From contig QXVZ01032398.1 of assembly GCA_008931825.1 (NCBI GenBank), forward strand, positions 1 to 64,000: a DNA stretch of 64,000 bases, given 5' to 3'. The notes under the pieces are model-generated. The model was not told the origin of the DNA and searched no databases. It saw only the letters and a list, made by a program, of their open reading frames with translations. Origin of the DNA: Phallusia fumigata. Lineage: Eukaryota > Chordata > Ascidiacea > Phlebobranchia > Ascidiidae. Position numbers and translations under genes: made by a program. Each line of letters opens with the position of its first letter. Within the stretch, counting starts at the first letter, position 1. Positions 1 through 11,392 of the stretch are shown here, one piece after another.

Positions 1-115
1 CTGAAGTAACTGTAGGACCCAATGTGAAATGACATGGTGAATATATATGCATTTTCAAATTGAGTGATAGTGTATATGGAATGGCAATATGGGGAAAGCC
101 TTGATAAAGCTGTTT
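1..115 (+). repeat. 3' tail of a dispersed repeat (family R1)
   Basis: The segment ends in a motif, roughly TGGAATGGCAATATGG followed by GAAAGCC, that recurs near 20150, 38870, 43160 and 45720, each time closing a copy of the same repeat family. It lies in an intron of TRPA-A. The rest of 116-347 is AT-rich intron with nothing recognisable. Confidence 0.55.
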
Positions 116-347
116 TCAGAGATTTTTTGAGAAAAGGCTTGTTATTACTTTAATATGTTTTCCATTTTTCTAATGTTTACTAAATCGAAAAAGTTTTTAG
201 ATCTGGTCAAAAATCCAACAACAACAATTTGAAATGTATTTTGTTCTTTGTAACTTATTGTTTTACTCCATGCCAATAAAACTGACCATTACCTACAGTT
301 TGTGTTTTCCGCGTTACTCTTATTCATGTATTTCTGGTAATTTACAG

Positions 348-3300
348 GTTAAGTTTGATTATGAGTTTCTGGATGATGAATTTATCTGCAAAAACTGGGC
401 CGTGGACAACGAAGTTGACGAGGTGGGTAAGAGAAATATTAGGTTTCCCATACTTGTACCTTTGTATTTAAAGGAACATACACTACATCTCGATTACAAA
501 TTTCTAACCTCCTAACCAATTTCTAACAACATAATTTATTTTAAGTTAAATTGCTTGCGTTTAAAACGTTTTTTTTATGGATCAACTTTCCAAATGTTTT
601 CTGGTTTTCACTCTGTTTTTCTCTGTTTGGGACACATTGTTTGCACTCCGTTTGTTTTTTCTACCCTGAAGCTTGTCCAAGCCCTTTTGCCATGAAATAA
701 TTAGCGGATTTTGATAAACTTTCACAGCTGGTAGATATGGTCATGGACTTGTGCCATCTGTTTCGTTTGATCACATAACCCTGGTGGTTACACCCCGTTA
801 GCACCCAAATGGTCAAATATTTCGCTGTAGGTTGTCCATGCACTTTCGGCATAAATGTTTGGGGATATGGATGAAACTTTCACAACTGGTAGATATAGTC
901 ATGCCCCAGCGGTTACCCCGTAGTCCCCTAAAATGGGTCAAATTACTAAACAATGTCAAAGTTAGCTGTAATTTATACAGTACATGTAACATATCATTGT
1001 GGTGCATTAATTGCAGTTTTGCCCCATAGGGGGTGTGCTACTAGCTGGGTGACTTCCAAACACCTGTTGGTTGACATGTAGCCGTTTAAAACTTTTAACT
1101 TCTAAACAATGTCCAAGCATCGGAAACGGAAGGTTTCTGTGCAATTAGTGGTATCGTAGCTTCATCAGTTACCTGTCAGCCCTCAGCCCTGAGTTTTGTC
1201 AAATTATTAAACAATGTCAGAACTGGATGAAATACGGACAGTTTGAAAAACATATTATTGTACATTGCTGTGTTTAACCCTAAAGTCCCAGAGGTTGACC
1301 TCCTAGACCTATAAGGGTTGCAGATTGGGCCACAGTGGTGTGTCGTTCCATTTTCTCTTTTCATAAACTTTTTCTTTTCAAAAGATATAAAATTTATTTG
1401 AAATATCTGCTAAAATTTGGACATGTGTCTGGATCGATGTAATATCACATGTTTTCGGCAAATAAACTGGTCACTATAAACACTACAAACACCGCTGCCA
1501 ATTAGCAATTATTTGTTTAATTCATTTTCATACTTGCTGTAATGCGTTTTGGCCATAGTAAGTCTATTGTCGATCTATCTGTAGTTTCGTTGGATCATTT
1601 TTTCGATTTTTTTAAGTTAGTGACTTCAATTGGGGTCAACCCATCAAACTCAATCGATTATCAAATTATATCCATTGGTAAAATAGGAAAAGGTACATGT
1701 AAAAATATCATTTGATCGGTCATAGTGTATGTGCAATGGCAATTTCGAGAACCAGACCTATTTAGTTTTTATCAGCGTCCATGGCTTATGTGACCGGCTG
1801 TTTCCGCTAGTTATAAGGAACAAAAACTTCCAAAAGTATTTAAATCGCTAAACAACCGATTAAATTTTTCCCTGATGTGGACAAATTTCAATGTGTACAA
1901 TATCCTGTGATGAAATGCAAATTATCCTGGCCTGGGTTTCAATTATCAACCACTATGTTGGCTTATTGCATACATTAGACGAATCTGAATAATAATAGGA
2001 CGATGTTTGTCTTTAGAAAGAGTATGCATCTCATCATTTTACGCTATTCTTTACGATTTTAGATCATGAAATTATTGTGCTTCAACAATTTGATGTTCAT
2101 GATAGGTTTATGATATCAGGGGACACGTGGTCAAAAGTGCAGTTCCATACACCGATGATCCAATCTTGCTGAAGAAAAACCACCCGATGAATATTATGGT
2201 AAATAACATTTTGGTTTGAATTACTGTATCAAGGTTTTTATTTAATCCAGGCAGACCTTACTTTTTACACAAAGGTTGAAGAGAGGCAAAAAACGCTCTT
2301 GCGCCACCCATTGGTGGTTAGTTTGTTAACCCACAAGTGGAGAGCATATGGGAGGTATGCGTATTATCTCAATCTGCTGCTCTATCTGATGTTTATAGGA
2401 ATTTTCAACTCATACATGTTGACGATGCCTCCACCATATTCCATTGGTAAGCTCACTTTGTCATATGCTGTATATGAATACTTAATCCAGGGGTGTCCAA
2501 ACTTTTTTCAATGGGGGCCAAATTTAAACGGGTTAAGACGCCCACGGGCCAGCGTTTTTTTCCGGTGTTTTTTTAACCATAAAAATTCAGTCTGCGTCAG
2601 TCTTTCTTCTTGTCGATAAAAAAGTTTGATGAAAACTTTTTCGAAAGTTCAAAATTAAGTCGCTTCAACCCATAAGCTTTGTTAAAATGTTTTCGGGCCA
2701 TGTTGGAACTACAGCCGCGGGCCACGTGAAATGTCGTAGAGGTTTGCTGCAAATTTGAGCTACTGGGACTCGACGGCGGGCTTAATATGACCATGACTTA
2801 TTTCGGCTCTGTTTCGAGAAAGTAAATCTTACAAACCAACACATTGTGATTATACAAACTGCTACTAATTTTCAGTTTTCACACAGATTCGGGCAATGTG
2901 ACGCAATCATGTGTGGCAATAATCACTGAAGCGCAACCGGCATTCGGATCTTGTTATAACTACAACTCCTGGGGAATTGTTGCCAAATACCTTGTCATTG
3001 TCATTTCAGCCATCAGTTTGTCAAAAGAGGTAACGATTTTCATTTATTAATCTGTTGACGACTTTCCTCAAAATTTCACTTCACGCTGCCATAAACGTTT
3101 TTCAAGTTTGTCATTCCAACTAAATGCTCTTTCGTAAAACCAAATCTCTTTTCTAGTTGTACCAGATTTACTTGCAAAGGATTTCTTATTTCCTGAGTTT
3201 CACAAACCTGTTCGAAGTTTCTCTTTACGTTCTCGCGATTCTCACTGTTTATTCGGACACAAGTTCGGCTGGGGCCAACTACGTCGGTATCAGAGAGGTC

Positions 3301-6300
3301 AGTTGTTGGCGAAAGTTGTTGTTCCCTTGTGTTTTATTTTTGCTAATTAGTTGCTTACAGGATTGGCAGTGGCAGGTCGGAGCAGTCAGTATTTTTCTAT
3401 CCTGGATGGTTTTGATCATGTTCATAAGAAATGTGCCAACATTAGGAATATTTGTTCTAATGTTTAATCATGTTCTTCGAACATTCATGAAATTCTTTGT
3501 CGTCCTCGTTCTGTTTATATTTGGATTTGCGTTCAGTTTCCATTGTTTGCTGCAAAACCAGGTGAGTCTCCTCGCATGACGTAGTAAAATGTGACGTCGT
3601 GATAAAATGGTGATTGTGACGTTTCAATTGCATACCCCAAACAAGGTCAACTGCTTAGTACACAGGTTCCGGTTTTAACAAAAATATACGTTTTGATCCG
3701 GTTTTCGGGTATTAACAACTGATTCGGAGTACTTACTAATCCAAGCCCGATGAAAATTTTTATTTATGCAACGACTGACATTCAGGCATTAAGTATAAAG
3801 CTTATAGAAAGGGGTTTCAATTCGGTTCGTGTTTGCCAGTTTCAATAATAAGTGGGTTCGTTCAACTCCATGAGTTAAACTATAGTAGTGCACTTTGTTT
3901 TAATATATTGGTCGCTGTACAATTTGTGTTCAATTGGTGAATTATTTGTATTGGACAACTTTATAAAACGGCGTTTATGACATAGTATGCGTTTCGACAA
4001 TGGTGGATTGCGGTGCTCAAGACTTCGATTTTGATGACGGGAGAATTTCAGTTTGACGAAATTTTTCTGTCTGAAGTTGCTGCGACTGAGACTGGAGCTG
4101 ATAACCACACAATTACTGTTTCCACAGTAAGTTGATAGTGTTACCGAATTATTTTGGCAGCCTCGGAATTGGGCCTAGTAGTTTCGGGTGGCGATATTAT
4201 CTTTGCCAACAAACCCAAGAACCCCAGCCAACTGGATCTTTCTCCGCGACCTCTAATTCTGTAAACGGCTCAGAACCCTGCGATAACGGCTCGCCACAAA
4301 AGCCAAGTCTACCTAACACTAGTTTCGCTTAAAGGTCGTCTTACTGTTTATTTTCACGTTAGTTATTAGAAACACATACACTGCAATAATTCCCAGACAC
4401 TCGACCTTCCACAATACAAAACAACAGGTACAGCACAGTAATTTCAACCGATCAGCAAGGCACCTACAAGAAGATTGCCCCTTTTTGTCTTTAGCAGATA
4501 AACGTTTTAGCGGGAAAATAAACCAATCACAAAGCGACACTTGTTACATCCGGGAGTAGGTGGTTATCGAGGATGAAAGGGTAATAATAAAATAGTGCAT
4601 AAAATAAATATATTCGAACTGAAAACAAGGTGAAGTAAAGGAAACAAATAAGACGACATTTATAACAAGTGAAAGGAAATTTATCTCATAAAAACGTGTA
4701 TCGCTGTGAGGTGAAAATACGCAGTAAAATAAACCTAACGACACAACTAAGTGGGGATCGTGGGAAACAAAGTGACACATAATTGTGGTTAAAAACCAGA
4801 CAAATTAAAAAAAATTGAAGCAAACAAGTATTCGTTACAATAGTAAAAATATTGCCAGAAGTTGCTGCATTGACTCGTACCATACGATGGACATTTTTTT
4901 ATAGCCTTCAGAGCACAATAGACCAATAGAGCCATTATTATTTTCCACAGGTGAACTATCGAGCTGTATCTTACATCCTTTTCATAATCTTCGTCATTAT
5001 AATGAGCATCATCATCATGAACTTGCTGGTAAATATTTTAGCTTACCACTGGCGTTTATGTTTTCTTACAGTTTTGAAGAATGTGCATGATACAAACATT
5101 GCCTTACTTGTATGTAAAAGAAAACGTACCTAATACAAAATGAAACAACTAATACACTTAATGACTGGATTCGATCCCATAACCTTATGATCTTTACAGG
5201 TCGGTCTGGCTGTGGACGACATTTACGGTGTTCAAAAAAACGCAGAACTCGAAAGTTTAGCAATGCAGGCAAGCATAAAGTAACACCAAAATAAAACTGT
5301 TAGGCTGTAAAAATAATGATGGAACAAAAATGGCGCAAACTATTGGAAGCAAAACATATTTGTCCTTTGCATTAAACTATTGAAAAATTGTTGTCTTAAG
5401 TGCAAAATTTCGGTACCTTAGTGCGCAAGCTTGTTATAGGATACAAAAACAACATGGTATATAACAATCTGTTTTCAGGTAAAACTGGCCCTGGATGTCG
5501 AGTATATGTTGCCGCTGTTCATCCGACGTCGGGTTATGCGGAAATTTCTGGACTTCTACCCAAACAAATTCCGTCGGAGATCGACTTTCATGCGGTGGTT
5601 GCATTCAGAGAAAAACTTGAACCACTCGACCATCAATGCAGCCCTCAACCCGGAAAAAGTGGGTAATACAGAAGTGTAAACTGGAAATTTTTCTGGGGCC
5701 TGTTGCCATCTGGTTGTAGGCGCAAGCTAAAATAAAATAGGAAACAAATCACCATACAACGTGACTACCTGTCTTCTGCCGTTTACCTTCATCTATCAAT
5801 TGTTACAGTCAACTGAAATTGTCCAATCGGGGGCCAGGAAATATTTTGTAATGGCCGCAAAGACTGCAAGTGTCCGCTTGCTTTTGATGTTCCTAATGTT
5901 CTTTTCGTCACTTTAGCAGGTGTGGAAATACTTTAGACTAAACAAGTGGGATATCCTTGTGCATTTTCCAAAGGTATTAATGCGTTAAAGATTTAAAGGC
6001 GTAAAATGGGACATTCGGACAAAAGAGGAAGTGTATGTTAAGGCAATTTTTACTAGGTAGATTGCAACTTTTGTTATTAAATTTTGTAAACAACGAGACA
6101 CTGAAAACGACAAACCTTTCTGTGGCATTTCAACTATTCAGTTCCAAAGCCCTTTCTGTTTAAGTTTACTGATATGTTTGTAAGGCTTCAATAGACGGAT
6201 TTGCTATAGTATACTTTCCCTTCACGGCCAAAATTCAGTGTTTATGAAAACTTAATTTACGAGGAACAGTCCAGAAGAAATAATTGCTCTCAAAATATTT

Positions 6301-6507
6301 TTTTGGATGCTGTTTATGCGTTGGTGTGTAATCGCCGATGTTTAGAATGATCGCGACAGGATTGAACAGCAAGTCGAATCCTTGGAACAGAAAGTCGAGT
6401 CTCTTGATCAGAAGGTCGAATCTTTGAAAGGTATGATGTCAGCGATCGTGTCACATTTCAATATCGGTGGGGCACAAAAAAACGACAATGACGACAGCAA
6501 CCCATGA
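348..6507 (+). CDS. TRPA-A: TRPA-type cation channel, 3' part (11 exons; 5' end outside the window)
   Basis: Plasma-membrane cation channel of the TRPA family; a sensory role (chemical or thermal) is inferred from the family. Exons: 348-422, 2106-2198, 2275-2446, 2887-3029, 3157-3297, 3361-3561, 3986-4126, 4951-5028, 5200-5268, 5479-5658, 6346-6507. They encode in order the pre-S1 linker (FDYEFLDDEFICKNW), pre-S1/S1 (LLRHPLVVSLLTHKWRAYG, then a hydrophobic helix), S2, S3, S4-S5 (DWQWQVGAVSIFLSW), the pore (KTSILMTGEFQFDEIF), S6 (VIIMSIIIMNLL), the post-S6 helix (GLAVDDIYGVQKNAELESL, close to human TRPA1 GLAVGDIAEVQKHASL) and a short coiled coil. Phases join without a break and the last codon is TGA at 6505-6507. 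The ankyrin exons would lie left of the window. The intron after 5268 starts with GC rather than GT. Closest kin in the window are TRPA-B and TRPA-C. The family is certain; orthology is not known. Confidence 0.92.
590..1385 (+). repeat. Dispersed repeat family R1, body (intron of TRPA-A)
   Basis: Contains the marks of family R1: a T-rich head, GCTTGTCCAAGC, AACTTTCACAGCTGGTAGAT (twice), GTTACCCC, CTAAAATGGGTCAAATTA and CATTGTGGTGCA. The same blocks recur at 36960-38900, 42180-43200 and 45290-45760 (+) and 48060-48510 (-). No protein, tRNA-like promoter or clear terminal repeat is visible, so its class is unknown. Confidence 0.6.
2488..2775. mobile_element. hAT-like non-autonomous DNA transposon relic
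   Basis: Opens with CAGGGGTGTCCAAACTTTTT and a GGGGGCCAAATTT block, the usual left end of small hAT-type elements, and later has GCGGGCCACGTGAAATG. A matching right terminal repeat was not found, so the copy is probably truncated and its right boundary is approximate. It lies in the TRPA-A intron between the S1 and S2 exons. Confidence 0.5.
5200..5270 (+). other. Exon with a non-canonical GC donor (TRPA-A)
   Basis: The exon 5200-5268 ends ATGCAG and is followed by gcaagc. The homologous exons in TRPA-B and TRPA-C end at the same codon and are followed by gtaagt and gtaagc. The remainder of the donor matches consensus well, as expected of functional GC-AG introns. Confidence 0.75.
6346..6507 (+). 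CDS. TRPA-A last exon: C-terminal coiled coil
   Basis: Last coding exon of TRPA-A. It starts NDRDRIEQQ, then two full 7-residue units, VESLEQK (6373-6393) and VESLDQK (6394-6414), then VESLKG and the tail MMSAIVSHFNIGG, which is shared with B and (as MISAIVSHFNIGG) with C. It ends in a short acidic/asparagine-rich stretch, KNDNDDSNP. By analogy with TRPA1 the coil would hold four subunits together. B and C have five full heptads, so this coil is 21 residues shorter. Confidence 0.85.
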   Translation, partial: NDRDRIEQQVESLEQKVESLDQKVESLKGMMSAIVSHFNIGGAQKNDNDDSNP

Positions 6508-6622
6508 CGTCACAATCCACTTCGTCATCAGTTTATTCGGACTTTCTGACTGTTATGTTAATGTGAACGTTGGATTGCTTGTTGTAAATTTTTATTTTAT
6601 GTCGTAGGTCAAACTTGTTTGT

Positions 6623-6628
6623 GAATAA
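6623..6628 (+). terminator. Poly(A) signal of TRPA-A
   Basis: AATAAA in GTGAATAAAGCA, 116 bases after the stop codon. TRPA-B has the matching context TTGAATAAAGCA at the same relative place, which supports it as the true signal. Confidence 0.7.
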
Positions 6629-8369
6629 AGCATAAGGTATTTGTTTTACATTAATCTTGGTTGCAAAAATGATAGGACCGATTTCTTAGTTTAGTAGGGC
6701 TTTGCATTGTATTAAATTTTGCTTTGCGATGCTACATGTACTCTTTGCATTGTATTTTCGTTCCAAACTAACAACACTGCTAACTAGCAATTGCATGTGT
6801 GTGAGCCCATTACATATATGCATGCGGATGCGATTGTGTTATAAGATGCCAAGAAGAAAAATAGCAAATGGAAAGTGTGGACAAGGCCATTTACGGGGTC
6901 GTAGTATTTGTACAAATGCCAATGTGGAGAACGCCATGTCTGTAGTTACAGTAATGGTTTCAATCAACAGACCTGTACGCATTCCAAGTATCATGTTGAA
7001 TTCGCAATTGCTAGTAGCCTGAAGATGTATCCTTATCCTATTAATCGCCGTTGCTTGTGTTTTGCAACTTGCATATGTTAATCGATGATTTCCCGCGTGT
7101 TTGTTCCCGCCCAGTTCATGTAACACGCCACCTTTGAACTATTGCTGTTTGTAACAACAGAATAATTGCGAAATCGCCTTTCTGGGGGCGTTTTACCGGA
7201 ATAAAGCTTTTTTGAAGTGATTGCAGCCATACCTGACCTCAAAAAAAATGTTTAGCCTTCTGTGCATGTGTTCCCTGACCAAGACCACCCTGTATAGGAG
7301 GTCGATACAAAATTAAATACAGATGAGAGTTGCAAGGGTCGGAAGCAGGAAAAAAACTTTACACCAAAATTTGTTAGTGAATGAGCATGAGCAAGAATGT
7401 TTTAAAACCGAGATAGCAGAGCCAAAAGTACGGCATTATCCTCCAATTAGTTTGAGTTGTCAAATTACAAAGTTTGTGAATTATTGGAATAGGCATGAAA
7501 TCATATTAAAATACAAACAAAGTGCACATTGAATTCAAATAGCTTCTTGTTATTGTGCTTTACCATTGTTTATGCTCTTTGTCAAGGTTTTTTTCGGAAT
7601 TCGTGGTAGGTAGCTGATATATTACCACTTTTATCATTTGTTGTTTCTGACACTGTAGTGAAGACAGACTTGACCATCATGAGTTGGTTCAGATGATACT
7701 ACAGTTCGCATCTGTTCTTTGTCTTGATTCTGCTCATGAGCTGAAGCCTCTTTTACAGTCGGCACTGGATGCTAGACGTTTTTTTACACCTTACCTTTCT
7801 CTGCAATGTGCGAAATCTCCCGGGCCGTAAAGAGCAACCGGCAAATATTTGCCTGTTACGTTGTTCTCCAGGTAAATCGGCGAACGGACAGTAAAACTTT
7901 GCAACAAAACTGATAAAGGTTTTAAAATCGGATCGATCAACCCTTTAGGAGTTCTTGTGTGTTGAAGGGTCGTCCGTTTTATGATTTTATTACCTGCAAA
8001 CTTGACGCACCGACATGTCTATCGCCCTTAACGTCGTGCTCTTTGTGTCGGGATATTTGCCCCCATAGTTACTTCGGAAACAATCGTCGTTCGTGAAATG
8101 TTACGAGGGATTTACAAGAAAAAAAAACAAGTAATTGCTTGTCCCAATGACAAAGCTCGAACGCACAGTAACTTGAGGGCTGCATTAAATCGGATTGTGT
8201 CGTTGCGTCATGTAGTTTTCTGTAAAAAATGCGGTTTTCTATTCAATTTGGTTTACCTTCTTTGTATCAATGGGTATCTGATGCAGGCTGGTTTACTTTA
8301 ACCTGATAGATTTTACTATAACATTCATTGTTTTGGTTTCAGTTTTATCAAATGACTAAACTATTTTAG
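6629..8369. other. Intergenic region between TRPA-A and TRPA-B
   Basis: About 6700-7000 is homologous to the 3' flank of TRPA-B (22610-22990): both carry a TTAAATTTTGCTTTGCGA block, an AGCAAATGG block and AACGCCATGTCTGTAGTTAC. The gene duplication therefore included 3' flank. The rest, including the presumed 5' region of TRPA-B (7300-8369), shows no coding exon and no promoter motif I would defend. Confidence 0.6.
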
Positions 8370-8390
8370 GAGGCAATTTTGAACGAAAAC
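8361..8390 (+). promoter_or_regulatory. Unpaired splice acceptor and 5' leader before the TRPA-B start
   Basis: A strong acceptor (ACTATTTTAG, AG at 8368-8369) lies 21 bases before the ATG with no obvious upstream exon. In TRPA-C an acceptor (GGTTTTAG, AG at 24786-24787) lies 50 bases before the homologous ATG. In tunicates such unpaired acceptors are typical spliced-leader trans-splice sites; an undetected 5' UTR exon is the alternative. Confidence 0.4.
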
Positions 8391-11300
8391 ATGGGTGACA
8401 AGAATGCACCTTCCAGTTGTGCAAGCAAACAAACGTATGTTGATGAAGTGGAAGTTCAAATAATTAAGAAAAGTAAGTTTTGCGTTGCCTAATATAAAAT
8501 TTTACATACACTTTCCCAGTTGGATTATTGCATTACAGCATAAAAAATGTAACACTAAACCCAAACACTAGATAGAACCAGTAAGATAAAATCCCCTGTC
8601 AATAATTTTCTCGTTTGTTGCATGTACAAAGAGAAGCAAGCACTTAGAAATAGACAAGTTTTTCAAAGACAAATACATAGTGATGAAGTACCCCACTCCT
8701 CAAAACATGTAAGTTTTTTTATGTTTTATTTGTCAAGGAATAAACCTTAAACTATGGCCGTTCCCCTACCAGAAGCGGACATGTGCAGCAGGCAGCGGTG
8801 TCTGTGATTCGACTTTAGGTTCGCAAGGTTAACGCCGATTTTCTTAACTTAGTTAGTAGATCACCAGACCCGGATAGGCTCCTGTCATGGTTTCCGATCC
8901 CACTGCAGGTTAGATTTTTCTAGAGCACGCCTTGCTGTATTGAGTTGATTGGAAGGCCGACTTGCGGCTCTTATTAAACTATGAAATATTCGTATCGTCA
9001 TGTTTCTATTATCGATCGCAGTTATCACGAATACGTAACAATTGATTGTAGCTGTTTGTTCAGACGTAATCTTGTGAGAGGTCGAAAATTACACTAATTA
9101 ACACATTACCGACCGAATGACAATAAAGTTCTTAAAGTTCCGAAATTATTGATGCAATACAACCTTACGCGGTTAATCAGTCGAGTGATTACGATTTTAC
9201 AAAGTTGTTGACTGTCTACATTGCAGTGAAGCTAATATCTAGACGAAAACAGTTGTTTATGACTACAATGTAGTAAAGCAAGTATCTAACAGTAACCACC
9301 AGCTGAAACATACAACTGGAACGTGGTTTGGTGTACGAATTTGCCATTGCAAAATGAAAAATCCCGATAAGGAAATGAAAATGAGCGACTTTTGTCCGGA
9401 TTAGACGAAGATCGGCTTAACCGAAGCGTTTGGAAAAAGAAAAACATTACAAATCATTCGTACCTCTAGTTTCATCCGGATTAGGTGAAGATTTAGATTA
9501 ACCGAATGCGGTTTACCCGAGGTTTACTGTATGTGGATCAGAGTAAGCTGGTATACACAATAAAGTCTTCTGTTTTACACAGGCTCCAGGAAGAGTTGAA
9601 AAGATTCCGCTTAAGAAAGTTCCTACTTCCTCCAAAACGTGAGTGCACTGGTACGACTTTGTGGCAATAACAAAACCATTGGCGGAGGCAACTGGTGTGG
9701 GGACCTTTCTGAAGGACATGATAAACAAAATGGCAACTGTTAAATAGATATACAGTTATGGTTGCCGATTAAAAGGGGCTTATAATTTTTTCACACTGTT
9801 TTTGTTTACACCTTTTTGTTTTACACACAAGTACTGGCCTGTATCTTCTTTTTGAGACTATTTAAAACCGTGCATTGTGTATTTTTTTTAATTTTAACAC
9901 ATGGTGGATGGGCTGTTGTTGTGTGCCGTAACTTTTTACATTAATTTACCCATTGGTTGAATAGCTCGAAAAGGGGGTAAAATATCTGTCCTTGCAACTT
10001 TGGTATGTGATAGTTGTGTCAATGAGGATAAAACATCAACAGATGATAGATTAGTTTCATTGCGATGTGTTGTAACTTTTGTTTACCTCATTGACCCCAG
10101 CGGTTACCCCTATCTTTGGAGGTTAATTTTATGAATGCCAAAGTTGTGATTACACTTGATAGATCCAATAGGAAATAGAAAAATCATTTTGTTAAATAGT
10201 AGTTAAGTACTGTAACTTTATTCCGGACTGTGTTTTTATCAATTTACGTTGGCCGCGACATACTTGTTCAGGTGCTTTTGGTTTAGATTGTTTAATCCCA
10301 TATCCCTGATGGTTGTCTTGCTAGCTGCCTTTAATGGTCAAATTAATAAACGGAACCACCAAGATTGCCGAGGTCTTGTGGTCTAATCGCTCCAACTCAG
10401 CGAAACCTAATGGGTTCAGGCAAGTGAGACGTCCAAAATGTAGAGAATATGGTTGGGAACAGTTGAGATTTCTGAAGTTCGCAGTACCTAGGTGCTTGGC
10501 TCTGTTGGTATCATTTTCCCAACATTTAACAACAACAACAAACATGTTATTAGAGACACACATCTTGACATTTTGTCTGGTTGCTTGTAAACATACAAAC
10601 AACTCGTCTTAGTCCAAGCACGTTGTCAAATAACACACATAGAAAAAAGGATTGTGGAACATAGTGGAACTTGGGAAGGAAAACAGAGAAATCATATTTC
10701 AAAAATTGTGAACTTGTCTGTAACACCAAGTCCAAAAATTCAAACACAAAAAAGTCAAATGAAAAGCAATCCAACGGAACTGCAATGAGGCAGGTAGCCC
10801 AACGATGGACTTGTTATGAGCAGGACGCATTCGGGCGCTATTTTGCCCACCGAGGATAAAACAAACTATGTTCTAATAAGTGGACATATGCTTTGCAATG
10901 GTCGCTGTGCTTTATTTGTTTGACTCTCCAACCCTGATTTAACAATGTTTATATAGTTTATATAAGGTGACATTTTCATAGACTGAAGGTTGTTTCATTG
11001 CTTTTTTTTGGGGGGAGGGGACGAATCCGGATCAGGTTTTATTTGTGTCTGCAACCCGGGGCGTGCGTGTTCATTATATGGTAACTTGAGTCATTGTTTT
11101 TTTTAGGTTCTAAGCCACCAGCAGTTTCCCTTGTATAGTTCAAATTATTAAATACAAGGTCTGAATATGATAAATTTTGTCAGATTGTACATAGGGTCAC
11201 CGTGGCATGCATTTTACTTTGTGACCTTGTTACATTGATTTGGTCTACGCTGTATTGTAAAACACCAAACAATTGTTTGCATTTTTAATATGAAACATAC

Positions 11301-11392
11301 AAAGTGTTCATACAACATTTTTTGTTCCATATTTCAGATCTACTGACGAACCGTCCCATCCAGAGAATGTTGATGATGTTGGTCTTCGGCAG
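8391..11392 (+). CDS. TRPA-B N-terminal exons 1-4 (polar, low-complexity)
   Basis: Four small exons (82, 77, 56, 55 nt) give about 90 residues rich in K, S, D, E and P with no recognised domain: MGDKNAPSS..., then KKQALRNRQVFQRQIHS, APGRVEKIPLKKVPTSSK and STDEPSHPENVDDVGLRQ. They are accepted because phases chain exactly into the ankyrin exon and because TRPA-C has homologous exons of 82, 83, 56 and 55 nt with conserved residues (IPL.PTSSK, SHP.N.D..GL.Q). Sequence conservation is weak except at exons 1 and 3-4. Confidence 0.7.

Noticed and set aside
5165-5195. tRNA-like CTGGATTCGATCCCATAACC before TRPA-A exon 18
   Set aside because: The same stretch is present in diverged form at the same intron position in B and C, so it is inherited intron sequence, not a tRNA gene.
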